From: JAGDVO01 sp964590075 [NCBI: uncultured Aquificales bacterium]
Lineage (GTDB): Bacteria; Thermosulfidibacterota; Thermosulfidibacteria; Thermosulfidibacterales
NCBI GenBank assembly: GCA_964590075.1
Contig: CAZPXS010000004.1
Span: 124,001-188,000, forward strand
DNA: 64,000 nucleotides
Reading direction: 5' to 3'
The translations under genes were made by a program, and so were the position numbers. The notes beneath the pieces are model-generated. The model saw only the letters and a program-made list of their open reading frames with translations, was not told the DNA's origin and searched no databases. Below, piece by piece: positions 53,791 to 62,177 of the stretch. Position 1 is the first letter of the stretch. The number at the start of each line of letters is the position of its first letter.

Positions 53791-53819
53791 CTTATAGGAT
53801 CAGTAGTTCTTATTGTCAA
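53791..53819 (-). promoter_or_regulatory. Near-consensus promoter for the PAP2-ligA operon, likely leaderless
   Basis: On the minus strand a perfect TTGACA (53814-53819), a 17-base spacer and TATAAG (53791-53796). Only 7 bases separate the -10 box from the ATG at 53783, so transcription should start at or one base before the start codon. Confidence 0.75.
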
Positions 53820-53835
53820 CTTTTAGGAGGTACTT

Positions 53836-54966
53836 TTGAGAAATAGGAAGATAGTGTTATTCGGTGAACCTGGTGTCGGTAAGACCACCCTTACTGAGAG
53901 GCTGGTTGCTCTATTGGAGAGAGAGGGTTTTTGTCTTAGAGGTTTTGTTACAAGAGAGGTTAGGGAAGGGGGAAGAAGGGTAGGGTTTGATATCCGTATG
54001 GTTGGTGAAAATTTTGTTCTACCACTTGCAAGAGTTAACGCAGAAAGTAGGTATAGGGTTGGTAGGTACGGTGTTTTTGTCGAGAACGTAGAGAAAGTAG
54101 TTGATAGGTTAAAATCCGTAGTAGGGGATAATGACATTTTTGTGATAGATGAAGTTGGTAAAATGGAGTTATTCTCGAGGAAATTCAGAGAATTTATTAA
54201 TGGCATCCTATCCGGGTATAACTTCATATTAACCGTCGGTTTAATTAAGGATGAGTTAAATAGAAAGCTACTTAGTGATAGGAGATTTTTGAGGGTTCGT
54301 GTAGATACCGAAAATAGGAATTATCTTTTAGATAGGCTACTCCTAGAGTTTGTGAGAGCTGGAAAACTCATAGTTTTTGAAGGTATAGATGGATGTGGTA
54401 AAACTACCATAAGTGCTATGCTCTACGAGGTGCTGAGAAAGAGGGGCCTACCGGTAGTGTATAGGAGAGAGCCTACCGATGATGGCCCCTACGGTAGGGT
54501 TATTAGAGAGAAGATTTATAATGATGAGGTTGATAGAGCTATCATTCTTAATCTTTTTCTAAAGGATAGATTGTGGCATGTTGAAAAGGTGATAATACCG
54601 GCTCTAAAAAAAGGTGATATTGTCATTCTTGATAGATACTATATATCGACCCTTACCTATCAGGGGGCTCAAGGTTTTGATCTTGATGAACTCATGGTAA
54701 GGTGTGAGACTATTTCTCCAACACCAGATCTTGTTTACTATATCGATGTTCCCTTTGATGTGGCTATGGCTCGCCTTAAAGGTAGAAGTGATATAGCCTA
54801 TTTTGAGAAGATCGATTTCCTAAATAAGGTTAGTAATATATACCAGGAGGTTTTACCTCTCTACAATCATGTTATATTGGATGGTACTCAAGATCCGGAT
54901 CGTATATTATCGCACCTCCTATCAGATATTCTCTCTCGTATATCGCGAGAACCTGACCGGGGGTAG
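53836..54966 (+). CDS. tmk: Fusion of THEP1-type nucleoside-triphosphatase and thymidylate kinase
   Basis: The product is 376 residues from a TTG after an AGGAGG site. Residues 1-172 match the small NTPase (THEP1/DUF265) family: GEPGVGKTTL, LRGFVTREVREGGRRVGFDI, FVIDEVGKMELFS. Residues 176-376 are a complete dTMP kinase: VFEGIDGCGKTT, RREPTD, LDRYYISTLTYQG, with a normal C-terminus. THEP1 hydrolyses nucleoside triphosphates slowly; Tmk makes dTDP for DNA synthesis. A single open frame links them without a stop. The last 95 bases overlap the opposing mnmA gene. I am sure of the Tmk part and fairly sure of the NTPase part. Confidence 0.88.
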   Translation: MRNRKIVLFGEPGVGKTTLTERLVALLEREGFCLRGFVTREVREGGRRVGFDIRMVGENFVLPLARVNAESRYRVGRYGVFVENVEKVVDRLKSVVGDNDIFVIDEVGKMELFSRKFREFINGILSGYNFILTVGLIKDELNRKLLSDRRFLRVRVDTENRNYLLDRLLLEFVRAGKLIVFEGIDGCGKTTISAMLYEVLRKRGLPVVYRREPTDDGPYGRVIREKIYNDEVDRAIILNLFLKDRLWHVEKVIIPALKKGDIVILDRYYISTLTYQGAQGFDLDELMVRCETISPTPDLVYYIDVPFDVAMARLKGRSDIAYFEKIDFLNKVSNIYQEVLPLYNHVILDGTQDPDRILSHLLSDILSRISREPDRG

Positions 54967-55912
54967 GGGCTCTCACAGGCTTTTCAAATTTAACTCTATA
55001 GTAACCGTTCTCTCTCTTAAAATCCTTTATCCTTACAGGCTCACTTCTATACCTTATCCTTCCGTATGGCTCTTCCCATAGTTCGAGTGGTAGGTGTAGA
55101 TTTAGATCCTTGATATATATTTCATCTTTATATAGTAGATCCTCACTACCTACAAAGACTGTGTTACTTTTTGGATCTAACTTTACCACGTATAGAGGTT
55201 TGCCAAAACTTATACCGAATCTTCTCATACCGATTGTGTAGTTATATATTCCCTCGTGCTCCCCAATTTTCTTATCCTCTTCTATATAGACTATATCTCC
55301 CCTTTGGTAACTTCCCACGTGCTCCCTTATGAATTGATTAACATCCTTTCCCTCAAGAAAACAGATCTCCTGGGATCCTCTACTATCGAAGTTTAATCCC
55401 AACCTTTTATTTACAAACTCGACTACCTCACTTTTTGTCTTATTTTCCATTGGGAATACCACTTTCTGGATTACCTCTTTTTTTATAAGTGCCAAAAAAT
55501 AGGATTGTTCCTTAAGTTTGTTTAATCCCTCTTTTAGTAGAGTATGGTTCTTGTATACTCCTTTACCAACGTAGTGACCGGTTGCTATTAGATCAACGTT
55601 AAGTTCCTCAAAGATCTTTTCAAATGCCACTCCAAATTTTACCCTTCTATTACACAGACTACATGGGTTGGGTGTAAGACCAGAAGTATACCATCTTATG
55701 AATGGCTCTATAACCAAACCTCTAAATTCATCCTTTACGTCTATTACAAAATGTTCTATCCCTATTATTTCAGCTATTTTTTTGGCTCTTTTGGGAGCCT
55801 CATCTGTTATGTTTAGAGTAACACCTATAACCTTATAGCCCAGATCCTTAAGGATCAGTGCACTTGCAGTACTATCAACACCACCACTTAAAAGGACCGC
55901 AATTTTCTTCAT
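54872..55912 (-). CDS. mnmA: tRNA-specific 2-thiouridylase MnmA
   Basis: The product is 346 residues. AVLLSGGVDSTASALIL is the PP-loop; NPCSLCNRRVKFG carries the first catalytic Cys and GSQEICFL the second. RYRSEPVRIK and APTPGQVLAIY mark the C-terminal barrel. It thiolates U34 in tRNAs for Lys, Glu and Gln. The final 95 bases overlap the convergent tmk fusion gene, yet both C-termini look like normal family ends. Confidence 0.95.
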   Translation of the reverse strand: MKKIAVLLSGGVDSTASALILKDLGYKVIGVTLNITDEAPKRAKKIAEIIGIEHFVIDVKDEFRGLVIEPFIRWYTSGLTPNPCSLCNRRVKFGVAFEKIFEELNVDLIATGHYVGKGVYKNHTLLKEGLNKLKEQSYFLALIKKEVIQKVVFPMENKTKSEVVEFVNKRLGLNFDSRGSQEICFLEGKDVNQFIREHVGSYQRGDIVYIEEDKKIGEHEGIYNYTIGMRRFGISFGKPLYVVKLDPKSNTVFVGSEDLLYKDEIYIKDLNLHLPLELWEEPYGRIRYRSEPVRIKDFKRENGYYRVKFEKPVRAPTPGQVLAIYEREYLIGGAIIYDPDLEYHPI

Positions 55913-55958
55913 ACCACCCTTTATATATACCTGCTATATTTTTTCAACCTCATGGTAC

Positions 55959-55988
55959 TTGAAATATGATAAAGATTGTATATATAAT
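55959..55988 (+). promoter_or_regulatory. Promoter for the peroxiredoxin
   Basis: TTGAAA (55959-55964), an 18-base spacer and a perfect TATAAT (55983-55988), about 35 bases before the start codon. An AGAGGAGGTGG ribosome site follows. Confidence 0.75.
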
Positions 55989-56023
55989 ATTAATAGGCAA
56001 AAATTTGAAGAGGAGGTGGTAAG

Positions 56024-56629
56024 ATGAGCGTAAGGGTTGGTCAACCTGCTCCGGATTTTGAGGCAAAGGCTTATTTCCCGAATGGTGAGGTTAAAACAAT
56101 TAAGTTATCTGACTATCGTGGTAAATGGGTGGTTCTATTCTTCTATCCCGCTGACTTTACCTTTGTATGTCCTACCGAGCTTGTTGATGTAGCTTTAAAG
56201 TACAATGAACTGAAAAATATGGGTGTTGAGGTCTTCGGCATAAGTATCGATACTGTTTACGTTCACAAGGTATGGCAGGAGATCGAGCTTTCTAAGCTTG
56301 TAGAGGGTGGTTTGCCCTATCCCTTGGTTTGGGATGTGGCTGGTAAAATAGGTACTCTCTATAACGTTTATGATGAGAATGCTGGAGTGGACTTAAGGGG
56401 AACTATAATTATCGATCCCGATGGTATCATTCAGGGTATAGAGGTTAACAACGCTCCCGTTGGGAGAAATGCTGACGAGCTTGTCCGCAAGATACAGGCA
56501 TTCCAGTATGTTAGGTCAACGGGTGGTGCTGAGGTTTGTCCTGCCAAGTGGACTCCCGGTAAGAAGACCCTTAAGCCTGGTATCGATGTTGCAGGTAAGG
56601 TCTATAGCGTTTGGAAACCGGAGGAGTAA
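56024..56629 (+). CDS. 2-Cys peroxiredoxin (AhpC/Prx1 type)
   Basis: The product is 201 residues. The peroxidatic Cys is residue 49 in DFTFVCPTE, and the resolving Cys is residue 172 in EVCPAKWTPG. The enzyme reduces hydrogen peroxide and alkyl peroxides with thioredoxin or AhpF-like donors. It has its own promoter and terminator. No peroxide-responsive operator can be recognised in the 110-base leader. Confidence 0.95.
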   Translation: MSVRVGQPAPDFEAKAYFPNGEVKTIKLSDYRGKWVVLFFYPADFTFVCPTELVDVALKYNELKNMGVEVFGISIDTVYVHKVWQEIELSKLVEGGLPYPLVWDVAGKIGTLYNVYDENAGVDLRGTIIIDPDGIIQGIEVNNAPVGRNADELVRKIQAFQYVRSTGGAEVCPAKWTPGKKTLKPGIDVAGKVYSVWKPEE

Positions 56630-56642
56630 TCGATACAGGGTA

Positions 56643-56673
56643 GGGGAGGTGAATACCTCCCCGCTTTTTATTT
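56643..56673 (+). terminator. Intrinsic terminator after the peroxiredoxin
   Basis: An 8-base stem (GGGGAGGT / ACCTCCCC) with a 4-base loop at 56643-56662 is followed by GC and a TTTTTATTT tract, placed shortly after the stop codon and before the convergent GGDEF-EAL gene. Confidence 0.9.
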
Positions 56674-56680
56674 AATGGCT

Positions 56681-59218
56681 CTAAATTGGAAGTTCCGGTT
56701 TAGGTTTACCTAAGAAGTAACCCTGACCGTAATCCACCCCGAGCGACCTACAGATCTCCATTATATCTTTATTTTCTATGTATTCAGCAATGGTAGTTAT
56801 ATTCAAATGCTTTGCAAGAAACACCGTACTACCGATAACGGCTTCCTCTATTTTTCCATTCTTTATTAAACCAAGGACAAACTCACCGTCTATCTTTATA
56901 ACATCTATTGGTATCATTTTGAGATACTTCATACTGCTATAACCTGTTCCAAAATCATCGATACAAAACTTGATATTTAAGTTTTTCAAACTTTTTACAA
57001 ATTTGCTAATTAATCTAACGTTTTTAATAGTATCTCTTTCTGTAAGTTCGATAACTATCTTTCTTGGATCAATTTGATACTTTGCTATTAGATCACTAAT
57101 AGTTGATATAAACTCTGCAACAACCAAAATCTTCGGAGAAATATTTATAAAAACGAATTTATCATATTTTTCTTTATTTATTTGTTCGAATGCTTTCTCT
57201 ATATTAATCATGTCCAGTTTGTTAATGAGGCCTGTTGATTCTGCTATGTCTATAAATTCACCGGCGGTAACTATTGATCCATCCGGCTTAACTATTCGCA
57301 TGAGTAATTCGGCTCCTACTACACTCTCTGTTTTTAGATCAACGATCGGTTGCCAGAAGGGTATTATGTTTTTATCTTCGATTGTCTTTATTAGTAGTTG
57401 AGTTTTTTCACTCAACTTTAGTAGAATTTCTTCTATATCTCTTGGGTCAGGTACTATTATCGTGTTACCTCCCATATCTTGAGCTTTTCTGAGTAGGTTT
57501 GATAGTAGTTTTAACCCATCTTCTATGTGGGTGAAGTGGGAAGGATAACTGATGATGGCAAGAGATACGGTAATATTAATTCTGTGACCCGATGGGGTTA
57601 TAAAATCTCTTTGGACTATGGTTTCCCTTATCCTTTCCGCTACGGATTTGGCTTGTTCAATTTCGGTTTCGGGTAGAAGTATACAGATATCGTCGGCACT
57701 TAATCTTGCAACTATATCGCTATCCCTTATGGTTTGTTTTAACATACCAGTGACTTCTTGTAATATTGTATTTCCGTAATCGTGTCCCCATTGGTTGTTG
57801 ATGAATCTAAAATTATCTATGTCTAAGAGGATAACTGAGAAGACACTCTTTGTTCTTTTACACTTTTCAATTTCTATATTTGCCAGTTCCAAGAACATTC
57901 TATGGTTGTAAAGATGCGTTAATGGGTCTCTTGTGGCGTAGAATTCTAACTCCTTTGTATATTCAAATAGAGCCCTTACTGAACCCACGAAGTTCATGAG
58001 GGAGGATAATACCATTTCTATCGCCATTTCTTTTACAGGATCCATTTCATCAAGAGTAACACCGACCCCAACTATACCGCCAACTACAGGATACTTAACG
58101 GTTATTTTTTTGGTTCTCAGCTTTATATTGGTCTCAAACTGTGTTTCGTCCTCAGGGGTATAACAATCAGTATTATCCATTATATTGTGGATAAATTTTA
58201 CTATCACATAGTTTTCGTATTCTTTTCCTATTTCTTTCTTAATAAATTCTTCTACTATATTTTTGAATTTTTCTGAAGGTGTTGCTATCCAAAATACTTC
58301 TGCTTCAAGGGATTTATCTTCTGCAAAGAATATAGAGAACAAGAAGCAAATTCTAACTATCTTGTTGACTTCAGACACAAAGTAATTTATGTAATCCTTC
58401 CAGTCTTTAATTAGTTCACTCGTCAATATAAGTTTTTCTAGTAACTTTACTTGAACTTCAAGAATCTTTTTGTCAGTACTAACATTTTCTATTGCATTAA
58501 TTAGTGATAGCATGTTACTTATAATTTCTCTAATTTCTTCGAATACTAATTCTTGACTTTCTATTTCATGTAGCTTCTGCTTAACAATATTTATATCACT
58601 ATAGTCCTTTATTGTGTGAGAAACATCTTCTATTATTTTGTAAGGTTTTTCAAACTTTTTGAGTATTAAATATATGATACTGGTTAATAGTGTACTTATT
58701 GTAATAATACTTGTCAGTATGCTAGTTAAGATGGAACTTGTAATTGTCTTCATATATCTGGATAAATTTGTTTCTATCTCGATAATTCCCAATATTGCAT
58801 TAATTTCCTTTTTGTGACAGGATATACATTCTTCTTTTATTATTATTGGATAATGAAAATGAATTGTTCCATTTTCTATTTTATAATTTGGAAGTTTATT
58901 TACAATAACTTCTTTCAATCCTGGATGGTTTAAGTCTAAGTTTCTTATGTCCTTATAGATCATTTTACTATCTTTTTGTGAGAAGGTTTTTAAGATATCG
59001 ATAATTTCTTCTCTTGTAGCTCCCTTTTGCATGATCTTATACATCATACTAAAGACTTCTTCTACTTTTTCTCTTTCTTCGGCTATTTTTATGTTTTTGA
59101 ATTTGGCGCTAATTAGTATTGCGCTAAGGATGCTTGATAGTAGTAAGGAAGTTGTGATAGAGAGAACGATCCACCATATCAAGAAACCACGCAATCTTAT
59201 CTTCTTCCGAAAGTGCAT
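56681..59218 (-). CDS. GGDEF-EAL protein with periplasmic CxxCH (heme c) sensor
   Basis: The product is 845 residues. Helices at about 13-37 and 160-187 enclose a periplasmic domain containing CISCH at 131-135, a c-type heme motif, so the sensor probably binds heme. A cytosolic linker and an unassigned domain (about 285-420) follow. The GGDEF domain (about 428-588) is degenerate: the signature reads LSADD at 506-510 instead of GGDEF, suggesting it no longer makes c-di-GMP. The EAL domain (about 610-845) keeps Glu 637 (GAELLMR), the EL-TE motif, DDFGTGYSS and GYFLGKP, so it probably degrades c-di-GMP. AT-rich and single-gene. Confidence 0.88.
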   Translation of the reverse strand: MHFRKKIRLRGFLIWWIVLSITTSLLLSSILSAILISAKFKNIKIAEEREKVEEVFSMMYKIMQKGATREEIIDILKTFSQKDSKMIYKDIRNLDLNHPGLKEVIVNKLPNYKIENGTIHFHYPIIIKEECISCHKKEINAILGIIEIETNLSRYMKTITSSILTSILTSIITISTLLTSIIYLILKKFEKPYKIIEDVSHTIKDYSDINIVKQKLHEIESQELVFEEIREIISNMLSLINAIENVSTDKKILEVQVKLLEKLILTSELIKDWKDYINYFVSEVNKIVRICFLFSIFFAEDKSLEAEVFWIATPSEKFKNIVEEFIKKEIGKEYENYVIVKFIHNIMDNTDCYTPEDETQFETNIKLRTKKITVKYPVVGGIVGVGVTLDEMDPVKEMAIEMVLSSLMNFVGSVRALFEYTKELEFYATRDPLTHLYNHRMFLELANIEIEKCKRTKSVFSVILLDIDNFRFINNQWGHDYGNTILQEVTGMLKQTIRDSDIVARLSADDICILLPETEIEQAKSVAERIRETIVQRDFITPSGHRINITVSLAIISYPSHFTHIEDGLKLLSNLLRKAQDMGGNTIIVPDPRDIEEILLKLSEKTQLLIKTIEDKNIIPFWQPIVDLKTESVVGAELLMRIVKPDGSIVTAGEFIDIAESTGLINKLDMINIEKAFEQINKEKYDKFVFINISPKILVVAEFISTISDLIAKYQIDPRKIVIELTERDTIKNVRLISKFVKSLKNLNIKFCIDDFGTGYSSMKYLKMIPIDVIKIDGEFVLGLIKNGKIEEAVIGSTVFLAKHLNITTIAEYIENKDIMEICRSLGVDYGQGYFLGKPKPELPI

Positions 59219-59248
59219 GGTTGTTATTTAAATATATTTTGCAGAATA

Positions 59249-59279
59249 TTGCAATAGGTTATATTAGGTATAATATAAT
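59249..59279 (+). promoter_or_regulatory. Probable ssrA promoter
   Basis: TTGCAA (59249-59254) and TATAAT (59274-59279) are 19 bases apart; a second TATAAT begins at 59269. Either would start transcription a few bases before the mature tmRNA 5' end. Confidence 0.55.
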
Positions 59280-59297
59280 AGATAGAGTAGTTGAAAA

Positions 59298-59648
59298 GGG
59301 GGCGAAGAGGTCTCGACGGGGATAGGACTGGGACTGGGTAGCACGCCGGGGGCCGCCGTCCCGTAACCACAGGCGGGTAAAAGAAGTGCCGACTCTGAAC
59401 TCGCTTTGGCTGCCTAATTAGCGCAGCCACCGGATTTAGGTACCTCGCCCACGGGGCCTAAATCCGGCGGGTGAGTGGGCTGGCTCCTACCAGGCGCCTC
59501 TACTGGTAGGGGCGAGAAAGCCATAGGGGCTGGTGTGACAGATGCCTGCCCGTGGGCGTCTGTCATACGAGAGCCAAACACGGGCTGAGCGTGGAGAAGC
59601 TCAGTCTGCAGCTATCTCCGGACGCGGGTTCGATTCCCGCCGCCTCCA
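59298..59648 (+). ncRNA. ssrA: Transfer-messenger RNA (tmRNA)
   Basis: The gene spans about 351 bases and rescues stalled ribosomes together with SmpB. The 5' GGGGGCG pairs with 3' CGCCTCC to form the acceptor stem with a G3-U pair, the alanine identity element. The T arm is GCGGG-TTCGATT-CCCGC. The tag reading frame starts at GCC 59388 and ends at TAA 59415-59417, encoding ADSELALAA, which has the proteolysis-targeting LAA end. CCA is not encoded. The RNA is much more GC-rich than surrounding DNA. A run of seven T follows at 59651-59657, consistent with termination. Confidence 0.97.
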
Positions 59649-59957
59649 TGTTTTTTTATTCCTTTTATATTGACGATGAGGTTCCGTGGTAGTGGTCTAA
59701 GGAAATGAAAGTAAACGAATTTTTAAAGTGATGGTTATTCTAGGCAGGAGACCGGAGGTGACTGAACCTATAAGAGAAATATGGGTTGATTTGTAAAAGT
59801 GAGTTCTTGGATAGATAAATAAATATAAATAAATTTCTTGTCGGTTGTCTTCTTCCTACCAGGGTTAAAGTTTGAAAAAGGTCTTTTTATTTGTGTGTTG
59901 GTATAGATTGACTGACTTTGTTTTGAGTTTTATCTTTCTAAACAATGGAGGTTAGGG
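59649..59957. other. Non-coding gap between ssrA and the ProC-like fusion gene
   Basis: About 309 bases without a convincing gene. Very short frames exist (eight codons from 59707; about 22 codons from 59731), joined by an overlapping TGATG, but they have no ribosome site and no recognisable product. No copy of the ssrA 3' end that would mark an integrated element was seen. A weak promoter precedes the next gene. Confidence 0.5.
59908..59936 (+). promoter_or_regulatory. Possible promoter for the ProC-like fusion gene
   Basis: TTGACT (59908-59913), a 17-base spacer and TATCTT (59931-59936), about 20 bases before the start. The short distance leaves just enough room for the TGGAGG ribosome site. 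Confidence 0.45.
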
Positions 59958-61274
59958 ATGTGCAGGCTTGGATTTATAGGTGGCGGTAGGATAACACGTA
60001 TAATACTTAAGGGTTTGTTAAATAGCGGTGTTATACCGGATCGTGTTACCGTAAGCGACGTTGACGGTAGAAAGCTTTTAGCCTTGAAAGAGGAGATCCC
60101 CCTGATCGAAATGGTTGACTCTAATGAAATCGTGGCAAAAAGTAGCGATATAGTCTTTATCGCTGTACCTTACTCTCAGGTTGAAAAGGTACTTGGTGAG
60201 ATTAAGGATAGTTTGAGTGATAATACTGTGATTTCCTTAGCTCCCTACTATAGAATATCGCACATTTCTCAGCTACTCGGCGGTTACAGGAAGATCCTTC
60301 GTATGAATCCCAATGCCCCCTCTATCATAAATAAGGGGTATATACCTGTAAGTTTTTCCGATACCTTTCCTCAAAAAGATAAGGATAGTCTAATTAGCTA
60401 TTTTTCAGCTCTTGGTGAGGTATTTGAAGTGAGGGATGAGTTAATAGAAACATACACAGTCATAACGGGGATGGGACCTACTTACTTCTGGTTCCAGTTT
60501 AAGGCCCTCGTTGATATTGCCTGTAAGCTTGGTTTGGATGAGGAGAAGGCGAAAGAGGCAGTTCATGAGATGCTATTAGGGGCTATCAGCCTTATGTTTA
60601 AGTCATCTATTAGTATGGAAGAAGTGATGGATCTGATACCTAACAAACCACTATTGGAACATGAAGGTAGTATAAGGGAACTTCTTGTTTCCTCTATTAT
60701 GTCAACCTATAGAAGGATATCCCCGCCTCATGTTTTTAGTGGGTCTATCGAGGCTCTGAAGAGTGAAAGGAGAAGAAAAATATTACCTCTCGAGAAGTTT
60801 GAAGAGGAGGTATTGAAAAAGCTCACGGAGAGAAAAATAGCGGTAGATTATGGTGCTGGTATCGGTTATTTTACTATACCAATGGCGAGATACTTCGATA
60901 AGATATACGCTATTGAGGCTAATCGGGAAATTGCCGAAAAGCTTAGCGTTGAACTCAGAAATAATGGTATTAACAATGTGGAGGTAGTTGTATCTGATAA
61001 TCCTATAGATCTAACCGAGGAGGTTAGTTTTATCCTATTTGCCAATGTATTACATGAGGTTAACGACTACGAGACTTATTTGAAATGGGCTTCCGAGAAG
61101 GCTAAAGTAGTTTGTGTGATAGATTGGAAAAAGATAGAGACGGAATTTGGTCCACCTTTGGTTCACAGGATAGATGTTGAAGATATGAGAAGATCACTTA
61201 AAAAGTACTTCAATAATTTGATGGAACTTGATATATACCCCTATCACTATACATTTGTGGCTTTCAAGATTTAG
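59958..61274 (+). CDS. Fusion of a ProC-like NAD(P)-binding domain and a SAM-dependent methyltransferase
   Basis: The product is 438 residues in one open frame after a TGGAGG site. Residues 1-255 resemble pyrroline-5-carboxylate reductase: LGFIGGGRITRIIL, SDIVFIAVPYSQV, RMNPNAPS, and GMGPTYFWFQFKALVDIACK in place of the usual GSGPAY region. Residues 260-438 are a class I methyltransferase: a segment with RRRKILPLEKFEEEV, then VDYGAGIGYFTIPMARYF and FILFANVLHEVNDY. Ordinary ProC is about 270 residues and monofunctional. A methyltransferase fused to it is unusual; whether the first half still reduces pyrroline-carboxylate is unknown. The gene stands alone. Confidence 0.85.
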   Translation: MCRLGFIGGGRITRIILKGLLNSGVIPDRVTVSDVDGRKLLALKEEIPLIEMVDSNEIVAKSSDIVFIAVPYSQVEKVLGEIKDSLSDNTVISLAPYYRISHISQLLGGYRKILRMNPNAPSIINKGYIPVSFSDTFPQKDKDSLISYFSALGEVFEVRDELIETYTVITGMGPTYFWFQFKALVDIACKLGLDEEKAKEAVHEMLLGAISLMFKSSISMEEVMDLIPNKPLLEHEGSIRELLVSSIMSTYRRISPPHVFSGSIEALKSERRRKILPLEKFEEEVLKKLTERKIAVDYGAGIGYFTIPMARYFDKIYAIEANREIAEKLSVELRNNGINNVEVVVSDNPIDLTEEVSFILFANVLHEVNDYETYLKWASEKAKVVCVIDWKKIETEFGPPLVHRIDVEDMRRSLKKYFNNLMELDIYPYHYTFVAFKI

Positions 61275-61277
61275 CTT

Positions 61278-62147
61278 TTAGGAATTTTTAAGTTCACTTT
61301 CCCATGATCTTCTGATGATATATTTGGCACACTCCATTATTATTTCCGGTGGATATAGTAAAAATTCTCCCTTATAAATCTCTTTAAATAGATTCTTAGT
61401 TCCATCTTCTTTAATCCCGGAATTTATAATTCTCTCTTTTAGATTTTTTGCTTCTATTTTTGCGGTGTGTATTGCTTCTTTAATTTCTGTGTCATTGAAA
61501 ACTGCATTGTGTCCTATTATTATTGTCTCAATGCTGTTAAGATAATTCGATATTTTATCTATAGATTCAACGTATAGATCGTAGTTATAAAAATATAGTG
61601 GTAAATGACCTAATTCTTTACCAAAAAATCCAATAGCGTCAGAGACAAGGAGGGTTTTTTCGAATATTATTCCTGTCGATAGCGGACTGTGCCCTGGTAG
61701 ATCTATAACCTCCAAACCTAATTCTTTAAGTTCTTCTATAGGTTTTACTTTTAATTGGATTTTGTTAATAGGGACATTGTAATAATTTTTATAAACTCTT
61801 TCAGAGGAGAAAACATCCGCCTTTTGATATATCTCTATAACTTTACTCCTTTTTAGAATGTCTATGATTTCTATTTTAGCGTAGATTGTTATTCTTCCTT
61901 TTTCTTTGATTAATTTTGGTAGTAACATTACATGGTCATAGTGTTCGTGTAATATTATACAACCTGAAATATCATCAATTTTAATCCCAACTAAGGATAG
62001 ATGTTTTAAAAGTGTATCCCAGCAGCCAGATAACTCGGGTTCTACAAGAAGGTAACCTTTGTTTGTTTCAATCACTATTGTAGGAAACTTAGGGTCACAC
62101 AGGATCCAGATTTTATCATTGGCTTTATATGGGGTTTCGATAAACAT
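61278..62147 (-). CDS. Metallo-beta-lactamase fold hydrolase
   Basis: The product is 289 residues. The metal motif HEHYDH near residue 67, the DLPGHSPLSTGI segment, LLVSDAIGFFG and the late IIGHNAV His match the MBL superfamily. The protein lacks lactamase or RNase domains, so a small-molecule hydrolase such as a lactonase or thioesterase is plausible. Strongly AT-rich. It lies tail to tail with the ProC-like fusion (3-base gap) and 30 bases after pckA on the same strand. Confidence 0.85.
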   Translation of the reverse strand: MFIETPYKANDKIWILCDPKFPTIVIETNKGYLLVEPELSGCWDTLLKHLSLVGIKIDDISGCIILHEHYDHVMLLPKLIKEKGRITIYAKIEIIDILKRSKVIEIYQKADVFSSERVYKNYYNVPINKIQLKVKPIEELKELGLEVIDLPGHSPLSTGIIFEKTLLVSDAIGFFGKELGHLPLYFYNYDLYVESIDKISNYLNSIETIIIGHNAVFNDTEIKEAIHTAKIEAKNLKERIINSGIKEDGTKNLFKEIYKGEFLLYPPEIIMECAKYIIRRSWESELKNS

Positions 62148-62177
62148 ACTAAAGTTTCCTCCTAAAAGGTTAATATC

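Noticed and set aside
53784-53819. Longer N-terminus for the PAP2 phosphatase
   Set aside because: The extra codons coincide with a near-consensus promoter and have no ribosome site.
59707-59799. Two tiny overlapping frames after ssrA
   Set aside because: No ribosome site and no recognisable product; may be chance or remnant.
59649-59957. ssrA 3' end as integration site of a mobile island
   Set aside because: No second copy of the ssrA end and no integrase gene were seen downstream.
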